Source of the DNA: Isochrysis galbana | Lineage: Eukaryota; Haptophyta; Isochrysidales; Isochrysidaceae | Assembly: GCA_018136815.1 (NCBI GenBank) | Contig: CM030942.1 | Span: 2,431,546-2,495,545 of the forward strand | Reading direction: 5' to 3' | Length of the DNA stretch: 64,000 bases | Shown here: positions 1-11,253 of the stretch, in pieces | Numbering within the stretch: the first letter of the stretch is position 1 | Layout of the letters: every line of letters starts with the position of its first letter | Notes under the pieces: generated by a model | Seen by the model: the letters and a program-made list of their open reading frames with translations, nothing else | Databases searched by the model: none | Told to the model about the DNA's origin: nothing | Position numbers and translations under genes: made by a program

Positions 1-748
1 CATGTCGGCGAGCAGTTGTGGCGCCGATTTGCCTGTCGCATTCGTCCGTGACCTCGGGAAGGATGGGGGTCTGGAAGGCTCTCCGCCCGCTACGGATGCC
101 TGCTTAAGCCAGGCTTTAAGCTGGGCCGTCGACGGGTGTACGCCAAAGAGTGCAACGATGTGTTTGAAGATGGAGTGAGAGTAGCTAACCGTTAGCCCCA
201 GGTTGACGACTTGCTTCAGAGCACTGATGATGGCAACCGCTATGATCGGAGCGGCCACGTCGATGAACGAAACAGTGCCCGACCGCTTACCACGTGAAGA
301 TATTCGTGCAAATGCCTAGGCGGGAGATACGTGAGCAGGGTGAACAGGGGTACCAAGATAAATAAAAGGATGCAAGCTCATGGCGGTGCATTTGCAGCAA
401 GCAGGGATTCACCTGCGACATGAGACGAAGCAGGGCTGTCTGCTCCACCGAGGAATCGTCCTGTAATAGCGCGCAGTAGACGTACCAAAAGCTATGGCTG
501 GCAAGCAAGCAAGACTCGCGTGATAGCAGATCTTTCTCGAATTGAGGGAGTGTCTGCCGTAGACTCGCTGGTAGCACCTTCAGCGTGTTCCGGAGCAAGC
601 TCTCAGTATCAATGGAGTGTGGTGGCGGCAGGCCCAGAGCATAGATTGGATGCTTTGTTCTGTCCCTCAAGAAGGTGAACGATGGCCCTCGCTGCAATCC
701 CTCCATGGGAGGATGAGAGCTCGGCCCCGCTGCTGTCGGCTGCGACAT
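1..748 (-). CDS. Partial gene, possibly FAM227 (FWWh domain)-like
   Basis: An open frame runs from ATG 748 to a stop at 287, then a second open segment without stops continues in another frame from about 260 to the left edge. The first segment holds a Ser-Phe-Trp-Tyr motif followed by an amphipathic stretch. The second begins Phe-Ile-Asp-Val-Ala-Ala-Pro. This order resembles the FWWh domain of FAM227 proteins (function unknown). The frame change may be a small intron, since GTAAG lies at the first ORF's end, but I cannot fix the acceptor. The gene runs off the left edge. The family call is tentative. Confidence 0.35.
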
Positions 749-769
749 CCGAGCGAGTCTACTCAGCAC

Positions 770-988
770 CAGAGAAATGGCAGAGCGAGGGAGACGCCGT
801 AGGCGAGCGCGGATTTTGGATCACGCGAGCCAAGCCGAGCAAGCGCGCGCGCGCGCGTTAGAGAGAGGGATAGAGAGAGCAGGGAGTGGAGGGGAGAGAG
901 AGGCAGAGGAGGAGAGAGAGATGCAACCGGCAGACGCTCTCCCTCACCGTCTCTTTGCCTCTCTCCATACGTTTCCCGTCTCCCTCTC
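770..988. other. Low-complexity purine- and CG-rich stretch
   Basis: Contains alternating CG, GAGA tracts and then a CT-rich stretch, with no convincing gene. It ends in CTCTC, the likely target-site duplication of the copia element that follows. Confidence 0.5.
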
Positions 989-1172
989 TGTTGGACTCTG
1001 ACCTCTGAGCGAGGGTTTTGTAGTATACGAGTCAGATCTACTCCGAGTGAAGGGAGGGGAACGTACCGTTGTCACCGTCGTCGTTGCGTGAGCGCGCTAG
1101 CTCAATGATGTTCCCCTTGGTCTACACGATATTGCTATCAATCACTGGGCCCCCATGGGTTGGGGCCAAACA
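989..1172 (+). repeat. Copia 5' LTR
   Basis: 184 bp, beginning TGTTGGACTCTGACC and ending GGGGCCAAACA. The near-identical partner is at 15996-16179. The sequence immediately after it starts TGG, as primer-binding sites usually do, but I cannot name the tRNA. Confidence 0.8.
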
Positions 1173-1610
1173 TGGTACCCCCGCCGAGAGGGGTTCACAC
1201 CTCTCTCGCACGCGACTGAGCGCACGCTCCCAAGATGAAAAAAAAAAATCTTCTTAAAAATTTCCGCTACGTGTGCGACGTGAGGCAGTGTGCTCGTGGA
1301 CCTCCCTACTACCCAACCTTAACCCCTAACAACCCCCTCCCCCTTCCCCAGTTCCCTCTTTAACGGAGAAGCTGGTTCCGGGGAGGCCGCGCGCGCTGCT
1401 TCGGCCAGGAGTTGGAGAGAAGGGGGTGGGAGACTATGGCTTCTCCTTTGTTCTGACTCGGCTTGTACTACCTTCTCCTATATCTCATAGAGTCTCTCCT
1501 GTTGTCCATTGGGTTCTCTTGTTAAAAGGGAGGCGCACGCTCCCAAGATGTCTACACCCAACACAAGGTTGGACCAAAGACAGAAAGCGAACAACTCTTC
1601 AAGACAATTG
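1173..1610 (+). pseudogene. Copia leader and start of gag, split by a SINE-like insertion
   Basis: Removing the insert at 1238-1532 and one copy of its duplication joins the leader to an ATG at 1548, followed by about 20 open codons (starting Met-Ser-Thr-Pro-Asn-Thr-Arg) up to a second poly-A insert at 1611. The duplicated target includes the ATG. This is the expected place for gag after the 5' LTR. The assignment is by position only, because the fragment is too short for homology. Confidence 0.45.
1238..1532 (-). mobile_element. SINE-like retroposon, 295 bp, with 18-bp TSDs
   Basis: Flanked by perfect direct repeats GCGCACGCTCCCAAGATG at 1220-1237 and 1533-1550. On the plus strand it starts with a run of 11 A, so its sense 3' end is a T tract preceded by TTTTTAAGAAGA, similar to the LINE and other SINE-like tails in this window. 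It has no coding capacity. A diverged copy follows at 1611. Confidence 0.75.
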
Positions 1611-1815
1611 AAAAAAAATCTTCTTAAAAATCTCCACTACGTGTGCAGACTAAGGCAGAGTGCTTGTGATCCTCCCTACTACCCATCCTTAGCCCCTATC
1701 AACCCCCTTCCCCTTCCCCGTTTCCCTCTGTGACGGAGAAACTGGTTCCGGGGAGGCCGCGCGCACTGCTTCGGCCGGGGGTTGGAGAGAAGGGGGCGGG
1801 AGACTGTGCATCCTC
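1611..1815 (-). mobile_element. Second copy of the same SINE-like family, truncated
   Basis: Starts with A8 and TCTTCTTAAAAATC, then follows 1238-1440 closely through the CCTCCCTACTACCCA, ACTGGTTCCGGGGAGGCCGC and GGTTGGAGAGAAGGGGG blocks. No right-hand duplication of the flank AGACAATTG is visible, so its 5' end was probably lost at the junction with the LINE fragment that follows. Confidence 0.6.
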
Positions 1816-1819
1816 GTCC

Positions 1820-2580
1820 CTTCGGTGACGCTTGTGCTCTGTGGAGACCTAGTGTAGCTTATCGTGTCTATCCCTTACTGTCCTATGGGGCTTTTCCGTG
1901 GAGAGCCCCGCTGTATTAGGTGATGTTTCGGATCTCCAGCCCTCTCGCTGCCTGCAAGAGGTCGTCCGATGTCACAAGGTTGAAATCTTTATCCACCGTG
2001 TATAGAGGACTTATCATTTTCCTAATGTGTTTATTGCTCGGGGCGTGAAGCCCCATATTTACTCTTTGTTTTCTAAGCCTCTGAAAGAAACCGACTTTAG
2101 CCGTCACTAGTAGGTGGTATCTCGCAAGGATCGTTCTTAAGATGGTTTTAACGGACCTGCCGTCCGCGTTGCCATACTGGATATTGTAGAAGTCCGTTAA
2201 GATATACCTCCACGCCAGGATACCTAGGTATCCCGAGGAGGGGTGGGGTCTATCTACTTGATAACAAAAAAGGCGCTGGGCCACTTCTGATCCCGGCCTA
2301 AGTTGGATCCCTAGAAGCCCTTCTATGAACTCGAAGACAGGTTCCGTCGCGATGCATTGGGCTATGTGAGTAGAGCTTTCCGGGGCTATGCCGCAAAAAC
2401 GGCAAGTCGGGTCGTCCGCGAATCTGTTCGCCGTGGCTATCCTTCTATGGAGGACATGTTTGAAGTGCATATACGAGTCCCTCGGGGTTAGAAAGTTGTA
2501 TTTGTATAATTGCGATATTTGCTTCCATTTCCCCGAGAGGACCGGCAGTCTTTTTTCCCACCTTAGTGTGGACTTTTGTT
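1820..2580 (-). pseudogene. LINE fragment: reverse-transcriptase C-terminal (zinc-binding) region
   Basis: Reading minus from about 2577 to a stop at 1916, the frame has the zf-RVT layout at the end of LINE polyproteins: a His-Phe-Lys-His...His-Arg-Arg-Ile segment, then Cys-x2-Cys...His-x4-Cys, then a Trp-Arg-Tyr-Ile-Leu-x-Asp-Phe-Tyr block. It is clearly homologous to the LINE at 12107-13728 but well diverged, so it belongs to another subfamily. Upstream RT and endonuclease are missing. It ends abruptly at 2580 against gypsy LTR sequence. Confidence 0.75.
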
Positions 2581-2582
2581 GC

Positions 2583-2834
2583 CCCCCGCGCGCGCTCTGT
2601 TCCCCGCCCCTCGCTTCGGTTCCTCTCGCGATTCCTTCGATGATTGCCTCCATCTCGTCCGCTCTTCTTCGCGATCCTCGCGGAGGGGGCACCGACGTTT
2701 AACGTTAGTTTCGCCGCGGTTTCGGTAAAAGAAAGGAAGAACGAATGGCACGCGCCTCGCGTCTCGCGTCTTGTTTCGTCGCCCCTTGCTCGTCGCTTGT
2801 CTAGAAGGTCTCTCCGCACATCGCCTTCTTCCGC
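2583..2834 (+). repeat. Remnant of gypsy 5' LTR
   Basis: Nearly identical to 14715-14969, including the ATCCTCGCGGAGGGGGCACC and GGTAAAAGAAAGGAAGAACG blocks. It ends at CTTCTTCC, where gag sequence begins. The open frame here runs into gag but is not gag. Confidence 0.8.
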
Positions 2835-4197
2835 CACCTCCTGGAATGATTTTCGTCTGTCCTTCATCAAGCCGCTCGAGCGCGCCCTCTCGCTCGGCTG
2901 CGACCACCGTGAAATCTTTACATCCTTGCTAGCGGCCGCCAACTTGTGCACCACCGGCAACCAAAGGATTTACGCCTTCCTTCTCGATCTCGCCGAAGAT
3001 CCGGTTCTCTCTCTCAACCCCGCGCTAGCCTGCGACGTGCTTCTCCGCAAGTGCGACGCCACTTTCACGGCCAACGTGCCCGGCTTCGCCAAAGACTCCG
3101 CCTCCATGGAGTGGGACCGGCTCGTAGCCCGTGAAGCCGGCTCCGATCTCTTAGAGTTATCCAAGAATTTGGTGCGCGCGTACGTCCGCAAGATGGGCGA
3201 CGCGAAGGTGGATGCCACGACGGTCTGGGACCACCCGAACATGTCGCACGATATCAATCAACGATTTGAGTCCATTATCCGGAACGACAAGGTCGACGCG
3301 GCTCGCGGCGTGGATAACGCGACCAAGTTCGGCGAGTGTCTTGCAAAGACCCGCTTCCGCGTCGAGAACCACGAGCTTCCTCGTTCGGCCCTTTCGTGCG
3401 TCAACTTATGCCAGCGCTACCTGAGCCCGTACGAACAGGCCCGTGCTGGCCAACAACAAATGTCGGTCACGGTCGCCGCCGTGACGCCGCCGGCGAGTAC
3501 TTCCAAGGCCACAAAGACCGCCAAGGTTGCCAAGGCTGCCTCTAACCCCGCGGACACTACGGCTTCGATGGTCGCCGCCGTCCAAGCGGCGGTGGCCGAG
3601 GCATTAAAATCGCAAAACAACAACTCGAACCGCAAGGCGACTGGCGCTGACAACCGTCGGGCTCCGCCTCCGCCTACGAATTACTCCGCATCGTCTCCGC
3701 TACCGGACGCACTTCTTGACCGTCCTCTCGGCAAAAGCACGTCTTCTCGTCGCCAATGTGACCCCCCTCCGAACGGCCTTGGACTTCCGGCCGATTCGGG
3801 CCTCTCGGAATGGGATCCAGGTAGCTGGTCTCGAGCGCGAGCCCGCTTCTGGCAAATTTCTCGTTACGCGGGTCACCCGGCCCTTCGCGCGGCGCTCACG
3901 CGCTGCCGTCCCTCGGATGCCACCATGACGGCGCCGTGCCTCGACGACTTAGACCGCGACGTCAAAGAGTGGACCGACGCCAACGGCTGTGCGTACTGCG
4001 CCTTTCGTCCCCGGGCTCCATCGGGTACGCCCGAGGCAGACCTGTGGAAATATGGCACGGGCGACGGAGCTCATAACCCCGTCGTTTGCCAACCATACAT
4101 TCGTTTTCTCTGCGAAGGCGGTAGTGGCGAGTGTGGTAACGACCCAGAAGTCCACCGCCGCCTCCGCGCGATGGTCGTTCTCCGTCCGGCCCAGTAG
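2835..4197 (+). pseudogene. gag: Gypsy gag, 5'-truncated (copy 1)
   Basis: Open and in frame from the LTR junction to a TAG at 4195. It encodes the C-terminal two thirds of the capsid-like protein seen whole in copy 2, starting at a Ser-Trp-Asn-Asp-Phe-Arg-Leu motif. An Ala/Lys-rich linker follows, then a Cys-containing tail (Cys-Ala-Tyr-Cys; a later Val-Cys and Leu-Cys), which may be the nucleic-acid-binding part. In a working element this would form the virus-like particle. After the TAG the same frame stays open into pol. Confidence 0.75.
4195..4197 (+). promoter_or_regulatory. In-frame UAG between gag and pol, possible readthrough codon
   Basis: CAG TAG GTC. The 190 codons between this TAG and the first pol ATG (4768) are open in the same frame, and pol continues in that frame. 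Copy 2 has the same arrangement (CAG TAG GTC at 40880-40878). This is the layout of UAG-readthrough gag-pol elements. No downstream pseudoknot was tested. Confidence 0.5.
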
Positions 4198-7100
4198 GTC
4201 GTCGGCGGGGCCCACGTCCGCGCTGTTACCCCGCTACCAGTCCAGGGTAGTGGGCCTGAACGCCACCCACCAAAAGATCGTATTACGCTACGGCCGGGTA
4301 CTTCTACGGCCTCCAACCGGTACCCCAAGATTCCCCAAGTTCTAGACAAGCCCTGCCACCTCCATCCCCCTCTTTCTCCTGCCTCCTCGCCGATTGCCCC
4401 TACTTCTCCCAAGGCCGATGATTCCATCCTGATTCTCGATATCACGCACGAGTCCTCCAAACCAAGTCAACCGCTGCCGCTTCTATATCAACTCAAGCCG
4501 CTGAACCGCTACTCCACGCCACTTCCCAAGCATCCCCAGTCCAAGACCTCACGGTCTACGAAAGTCCAGCCGCCGCAGGCCCAATCCAACCCTCAATCTC
4601 TCAAATCAAATTTCGCATGTCCGAGCCACAAAACGTCTCCCGAGTACGAGTCCGAGTCCAAGTCACGTTCAGAATTACCCTCTTCGTCTTACGCCACCGC
4701 GAGCCCATCTACGAGTCTGAGCCCAGTCCAGTCATCACCGGTATCACCAGTCTCCATCCCTACGACGATGGCGGCGCAGTTCTCCGGTTCTTCCCCACTT
4801 TCTTTCGAGTCCGAGTCCAAACCTGTTTTCAGCAAACCCCGTTCTGAGCCATCCGAGTCCGAGTCCGAGTCCGAGTTTACAACGTCACCGAGTCCTACCA
4901 CGCGGTCGACCGCAGGATTAACGGAGCTCCAGCCACCCACTGAGCCTCCGACGACCACTCCTTCCGGGGGAGTGTTCACCTTCGGTCCTCCGCGCCCCGA
5001 GTCCGAGTCATTTGGAATCTCCGGTCACGTCCAGAATTCCAACCACACCCGAGCCCCGTTTCACGAGCCACCGCGTATTGAGTCCAAACACAAGCTGACG
5101 CCGGAGCCCTCGGCGACAGCCACTGTGTCCTTGTCCGAGCCACCGTTCCGAGTCTCGCCGCAGCCGGCCTGCCACTCCAGCAAGCTGCACGCTGCCGAGC
5201 CGATCCCTTCCGTTTTCGTTCCGAGTCCGAGTCCAATCGCACGAGACAGTGCATCCCGAGCCCGCGTAATCAAGCCCGTCACCGAGTCCGAGTTTACGGC
5301 CGCACCGAGCCAACCGGTGCTGGCCACCATGCCCCTATCGTCATCACAAGCTTCCGCTTCGTCCTCATCGACGGTTGCGACGGCAGGGGGCTTCACTTTT
5401 GGGCCGGCCCCGTCCGTTCCCATTTCGAAAGTTAGCCCTGTTTTTGGCGTCCAGCACGCCAGAAACAACGAGTCCGAGTCCGAGTACAAATCAACGTCAC
5501 CGCGGAGTCCGCGGTCGACCACCGGCGTTCCCACGCCACCCCATCAACCGAGAGCCATGGAGGAGCTGGCACAGCCGTCTCCTAGCCCCTCTCAAGTCGC
5601 TGAGTCTTCCGAGTTCGAGTCTGAGTCAACCGTAATTTCAGCGGTCCATCCACCCGCTAGCCCGAGCCAAGTCCTCCGAAGAATGCTTCGCATTGCAGAA
5701 CCTCTTCGGCCACCACCCACGCCAGCCGCTGCCGCAGAGCCACCACCCTGGCCTCAGCCTTCCCCGCAGTCGGCTTCTACGACAGCCACGTCCCTTCTTT
5801 CGCCGGCGCCGACCCCGCCGACGACAGATTGCAACGAAGTCGATGCCTGGCCCGATTCCTCTTCCGACGTGACCATGGAGAGGGACCACAACTCCCTTGC
5901 ACGTCGAGGAACGGCCGCCTCCCAAACCGAGCTTCTACGCCCATTGAGCCAGTACAACCGAGTCTCTAAGCCATGCCCTTCACGCCTCTCACCGGTGGTG
6001 TCGCAGCCGCGGCGTCCGTCGCCGCAATCCGGCACCCCACCTCTCCGAGTTTGTTCATCGATCCCGTCCTCCGAGCCCGTCTCCACGTCGTCGATATCCG
6101 AGTCTTCTTTCATTCGTCCTACGTCGCCGCGGCCACCGGTTGCAGCCTCCAAGCACAGCCTGCCTCTCGATACCACTGCCAACGCCATCATGCGCGTGGC
6201 AGCGATCAATGCGTCCGCGATCCAGTCCTTCGATTCCTCTCAAAACAACTCCGGTGTCGGCACCCGCGATGATACCCCGTCACCCGCTCTCCACGCTCTC
6301 GCCTCTCTTCGTGCACGAGCGAGCGGCTCTGCGGTGGTATTGCCTCGGCACCTGACGGAGGCAGCCCAAGAACTTCGCCGGCCTCGCAATGGCACCCTAG
6401 CCTCGCCTGCCGCCGCGCTACCCAAGCACTTCGATGAGCTTTGCGCCGAGCTCACGAAGATGAATCAACGAGTCCAAGACGGGCTGACGTCTGGCTGTCA
6501 CGCACCACGCGTTCTCGTCGTCGGCGAGACGAGCGGCGTCGTCTCCTCGATGTTCCTACTCGCCGGAGCTGATGTGGCTACGTGCGATTTGTATCCTTCC
6601 GAGATTGATTACGTGCCCCACTTCCAAGGCGACGCGCTTCATGTCCAAAACCTAGGTTGGGACCTGGTCATCGCCCACCCGCCGTGCACGTACCTCTCCG
6701 CCGTCAGTAGCCAATGGCTTTCACAAGAACCCGGACGTCGTGCCGCTCTTGAGTCGGCCGCCCGCGTCTTCAAGTCAATGGCCTCCGCCACTGCTCCGTT
6801 TGTAGCGGTTGAAAACCCTCGGATGCATGCGGAAGCTCGCCGTTTAGTCGGGGGGTTGACCCCGACCCAAGTCGTCCAACCCTGGGAGCACGGCACTGGA
6901 CACCAGAAAGCCACGGGGTTGTACCTCACCAAAGGGCTGCCGCCCCTCCAGCCAACCTGCGTCGTGGATGGCCGTGAGTCGGCCATGGCTAACCTCTCTC
7001 CTTCACCGCACCGTGGCGCTCTCCGCAGCCGCACCTACGTCGGCGTAGCTGGAGCGATGGCGATCCATTGGATGCCTGTTCTTCTTCGATATTTGAGCCA

Positions 7101-10100
7101 ACAGGGAGACCAGGCATCGACGAAGAAACTGTCCGCGTTAGAGCTACTCGCTTGCGCGCGGCGCAGCCTATTGGACCGGCCTTCACTAAGCTCAACCGAG
7201 GCTACCGCCTACGAGCCGTGGTCGGCTCTTCATCGTTATGAGAGGGGGAGGGAATCTAGTGAAGTTTCTTCCGACCCCGTTGTTCCCCATCCAGCTACTC
7301 CCGAGTCAGACAACCACGAAGACCAAAAAGAAACCCACGATAACCACGACAACGACACGCCACTCTACGCCTCCGAGTCTACTCTCCACGACCCATTCTC
7401 TCCATGGACCGCCCCGCCTCCGGCACGCGCGAGCTCGCCGCGTCCGACGACGCCGACGACTCTCCGGAAGCGGCGCCAACAATGGCAATCATTCGGAGTG
7501 AACGGGGACCAGAAATGGTCCAACGTCACGCTCGAAACCGCTGACGAAATAAGAGCGCAAGCTCTAGCCGGACGAGGCGCCGACGAGGAATCCGACCTCG
7601 CCGCTGCCGTCCGAGCGCCAATCGAGTTCGTGGAAGCCAAAGGCATCCGCGCCGAAGAGTTAGCCTCACTAGTTCGAAGACCCAAGACAGAAGCCCAAGC
7701 CCGTCTCGAGAAAGATTGGGAAAAGATGTCCGACCACCCGAGGCACCCCACCGACAAGAGAGGCCTGGGCTACACTAGCCCCAAGCTATCGCCCTGCCCC
7801 TCTACCCACGAGGACGACGCCTCTAGGCCCTATGCCACGATAGCGGCAGTCGGAGTACCCGAAGAGACGACGTCCACTTTGACGAAGAATTCACCCGAGC
7901 AACCACTCTGTCGACCAACCCTGTCCCCGTCCGACACCATCGCATACGTGACCGCGCACCGACCGGAGAGTGTCGTGGATACCCTGCCCTCAGCCTACCC
8001 AAGGCATTGTCTATATGTTCGAGATCTAATGGTCTGCCGCTCCGGCGAGGCTACCGGCAAAGAAGGAGTAATCTTAGCCGACTCCGCCCTCACGGTCAAC
8101 AGCACCCTCGCTGACACCGGAGCTGGCCCGTCGGTCGTGACCACTTCCCTCTTGTCCAGCCTACCCAACGACGCGTGCGTCGAGCGGCTGCCACAAGCCG
8201 TAGTGACACCGCTTCACGGTCCGGACGGCCTACCTCTTATCACGCGAGGCAAGGCTCGAATCGTCTTCTCCGTCGGCGGATTTCTCTTTCGTCATACGTT
8301 CATGGTGATTGAAGGCAACCCGATGCTGCTGCTCGGGAACGACTTCTTAGCTACGCACGCCGCTTCGATTCAGCTCGCCTCCGACAGCGCGGACGGCTCT
8401 ATCACCCTCGGTGCTCCATCCACGGTGGCTCCTCTTGAGGTTAATGGCAGTCCAAGCCCCGACGCTCCGCCGATCTTTCGCGTCTCGACGTCACCGATAG
8501 CGATGGTCCCGGTCAGCCTGACTTGTGCACAGGTCTGTCCGACCTCTGCGAATCCAATCACGACTGACTTCTTCCGAGGGCCGCAGGCCGCCGAAAACGA
8601 CAACCAGCTAGTCTCCGAGCCTCTCTTCAACACGGCCGATGAGTTTGCCGCCAAAGCGCCGGCATCATGTGGCTCCGAGTACCTCCTATATACCCACGAA
8701 CCTATCACGATCCCGGCCTATCATCGGGCAACGTTTCACGTCCGAATTCCGCTAGCTCTTCGAGAACACGAAGATTGCGCCATGCTCGTGGACCGACTAC
8801 CTACGCGTGAGACGATCGATAGCTCTCCTCTCGTCATCCCTCAAGTAGAGAGGCCGAACTCCGACCACACCATCGCGATTACGGTGGTCAATACTGACCC
8901 CAAACCTCTACATCTTCCGTCGTTCCATCCTGTAGCTTCGTTACAGGTTCGATTCAAGATTCACGCTGGAACTTATCGCCGCGTCGGTGACGTTAACTCG
9001 CCGGATGTGATTGAGTCGCTCGACGAGGACCAACGTAAGCTCCTCGAGGCAGCCAAGATCGACCCCGAGGGCCGTCTCTCGATGCCCCAACGTGAACAAG
9101 TTCGTCGTCTACTGGCCCGACGTATCGCTGCTTTCGCAATTGACCCGACCAACCCGAATCACACTCACGTGATGGAGGTAGAGCTACCGCTCAACCCCGG
9201 AGCCGAAGCTCACCGCCACGCACCGTCTAGAGTTGGACGAGAGGGTGAGAAGATCATAGAGGACGAAGTTTGCAAGATGGAGTCCGCGGGTATCATCAGG
9301 AAATCAAACTCGTCGTGGGCCTCTCGAGTCGTGCTGGTCACTAAGAAGGATGGCTCAGTACGTTTCTGCGTAGATTACCGCGACGTCAACTCCAAGCTTC
9401 GTCTAGAGGACAGCCCTCTTCCCCTCACGGTAGAAGCCATCGACCGATTGTCGTCCGGCCAAGGCAACCTCGATTCTCTATTCCTTTGCACCCTGGACCT
9501 AGCATCTGGTTTCTGGGGTATACCGATCAAAGAGTCCGATAAACATATCACCGCGTTCACTACTCATCGCGGCAAGTACGAGTTCAATTACTTGCCTTTC
9601 GGTGTCCAATCCGGTCCTTCGTATATGTGCCGCCTCATGGACGCCGTTCTCGGTGGGCTGGCATGGGAGATTTGTATGCCATACTTGGATGATGTCGGCG
9701 CCTGGTCGACAGGCGTAGGTGACTCGCTGCAGGCCAGGGAAGGGTCGTCATTCCAACAAATGTTACACCGTCTTGATCTTGTCTTGGAACGTCTCATCTG
9801 GGCGGGCCTCACTTGCAAGATGTCGAAATGCGTTTTCTTTGCCACCTCGGCTGAATATCTCGGCCACGTTGTTTCGCGTGAGGGTCTTCGGATGGATCCC
9901 AAGAAAGTGGAAGCCGTCTCGAAAATCGACCCTACCCAAATCAACTCGATCGAAGCCGTCCGTTCTTTCCTTGGGCTGTGCTCGTACTACCGCCGTTTTA
10001 TACGTCGTTTTGCGATCCGTGCAGCGCCGTTAACCGCTCTCACGCGGAAAGGGTGCGATGTCCCGGTCGAGTCGCAAACAGAAGTCTGTCGCCAGGCTAT

Positions 10101-11253
10101 CGAAGATCTCAAGCAAGCTGTCTGTGAAGAACCCGTACTCGCACCTCCTCGAGACGACCGTCCTTTCCTCGTTAAGACCGACGGTGCTAGCAAGCTCGGC
10201 ATCGCCGGCGTCCTTGCTCAGAAGGACGACGAAGGGAGAGAGCGCGTCGTTGCATACTACGGTCGTAGTTTGAGTCCGGCTGAGCGCCATTGGACAGTTA
10301 CTGAAATCGAACTTCTAGCAGCGCTAGAATCGATCCGGAATTGGAGGCCTTATCTTTGGGGTCGCCACTTCACCCTCGTCGTAGACCATTCAGCATTGCG
10401 CTGGCTTCACACGATGAAAGATCAAGTCACCGGTGGTCCAGCCTCGCGCCTCATGCGATGGGTCCTAAAGCTAGCCGAATATCGATTCGACGTCGTGCAC
10501 AAACCTAGAGTCACTCATTGGGACGCCGACGGCTTATCCCGCTTAGTTGCTCTCGAGCCCGATCACGATCCTCTCCACCACGAGGAGAGTGAGGTCCATT
10601 CTTTCGATTCTTCTGAAATTAACGACATAGTTGCCGCCGCGGTTACTTCATCCACCCTCACTGCTCGCCGCCAACAAGCAAACGATAGGCTCGCTCGTCA
10701 AGCATCGGAATCTTCGGAGTCGATTACCTCCTCGTATCTCGATGTGGGCGTGCCTCATGCCGACGAATTGCGTCAAGCGCTCTCTACCGACGAGTTCGCT
10801 AGCTCGATCCTTTCTGAACTCGCGTCGACCCTTCCGAAAGCTCACGGTTCGATCACCGCCGATCTGGTCTCTGACCTTGGCTCGTCGTCGAAGAAGAGAT
10901 CCCGATTCCTCCTTCGTGATGGCCTACTCTACTACCGTTCGTCAGAAGCGGAAGAGGCTCCTCTTCGTTTATACATTCCGGAGTCCCTTCGTGACACATA
11001 CCTCCGCGCCTACCATGACCACCTTGGTCACCCCGGTGCGACACGGATGTCTACCCTACTTCGTACTCGAGTGTACTGGCCTGGCTTGTCCGCCTCTGTA
11101 TCGGAATACGTTCGAGAGTGCCATGAATGCACTCTTGGCAAACAGTTACCGCGACCGCTCGCGCCCATCCATCCGGTCTTTCTATCGGATCCTATCCTTT
11201 CGACGTCGTCTATTGCGATATTCTTTCGATGGCTCCCACTCACGATTTCGTAG
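4198..11253 (+). pseudogene. pol: Gypsy pol polyprotein with methyltransferase-like domain (copy 1, frameshifted in integrase)
   Basis: One frame continuous with gag. Positions below count from ATG 4768. Residues 1-570 are a Pro/Ser-rich linker with many Glu-Ser repeats. Residues about 581-775 are a DNA-methyltransferase-like domain. The aspartic protease has Asp-Thr-Gly-Ala near 1115. Reverse transcriptase has Tyr-Leu-Asp-Asp at 1639, and RNase H follows with Lys-Thr-Asp-Gly-Ala. The integrase His/Cys zinc region has His-x3-His...Cys-x2-Cys. The frame is lost at about 11150 by a 2-bp GC insertion relative to copy 2, so the last residues before the stop at 11253 are not integrase. Without this lesion and the LINE junction it would be a normal chromovirus pol. 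Confidence 0.85.
6508..7092 (+). other. Cytosine-methyltransferase-like domain inside gypsy pol (copy 1)
   Basis: The segment opens with a beta strand and Gly (Arg-Val-Leu-Val-Val-Gly-Glu-Thr-Ser-Gly), like the SAM-binding motif I. An acidic turn, Ala-Thr-Cys-Asp-Leu-Tyr-Pro-Ser-Glu, follows. Then come Trp-Asp-Leu-Val-Ile-Ala-His-Pro-Pro-Cys-Thr-Tyr-Leu (catalytic-type Pro-Cys, 6679-6687), Val-Glu-Asn-Pro (6808-6819), and a final Val-Ala-Gly-Ala-Met-Ala-x-His-Trp block. The same order is found in phage C5-methyltransferase-like proteins. All these motifs are kept in copy 2. Activity and target base are inference. Confidence 0.7.

Noticed and set aside
1173-1192. tRNA primer-binding site after the copia LTR
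   Set aside because: It begins TGG, but I could not match the rest to a known tRNA 3' end by eye, so no site is annotated.
2644-2834. N-terminal part of the frame leading into copy 1 gag
   Set aside because: This is LTR sequence also found at 14780; it reads into gag only because of the deletion junction.
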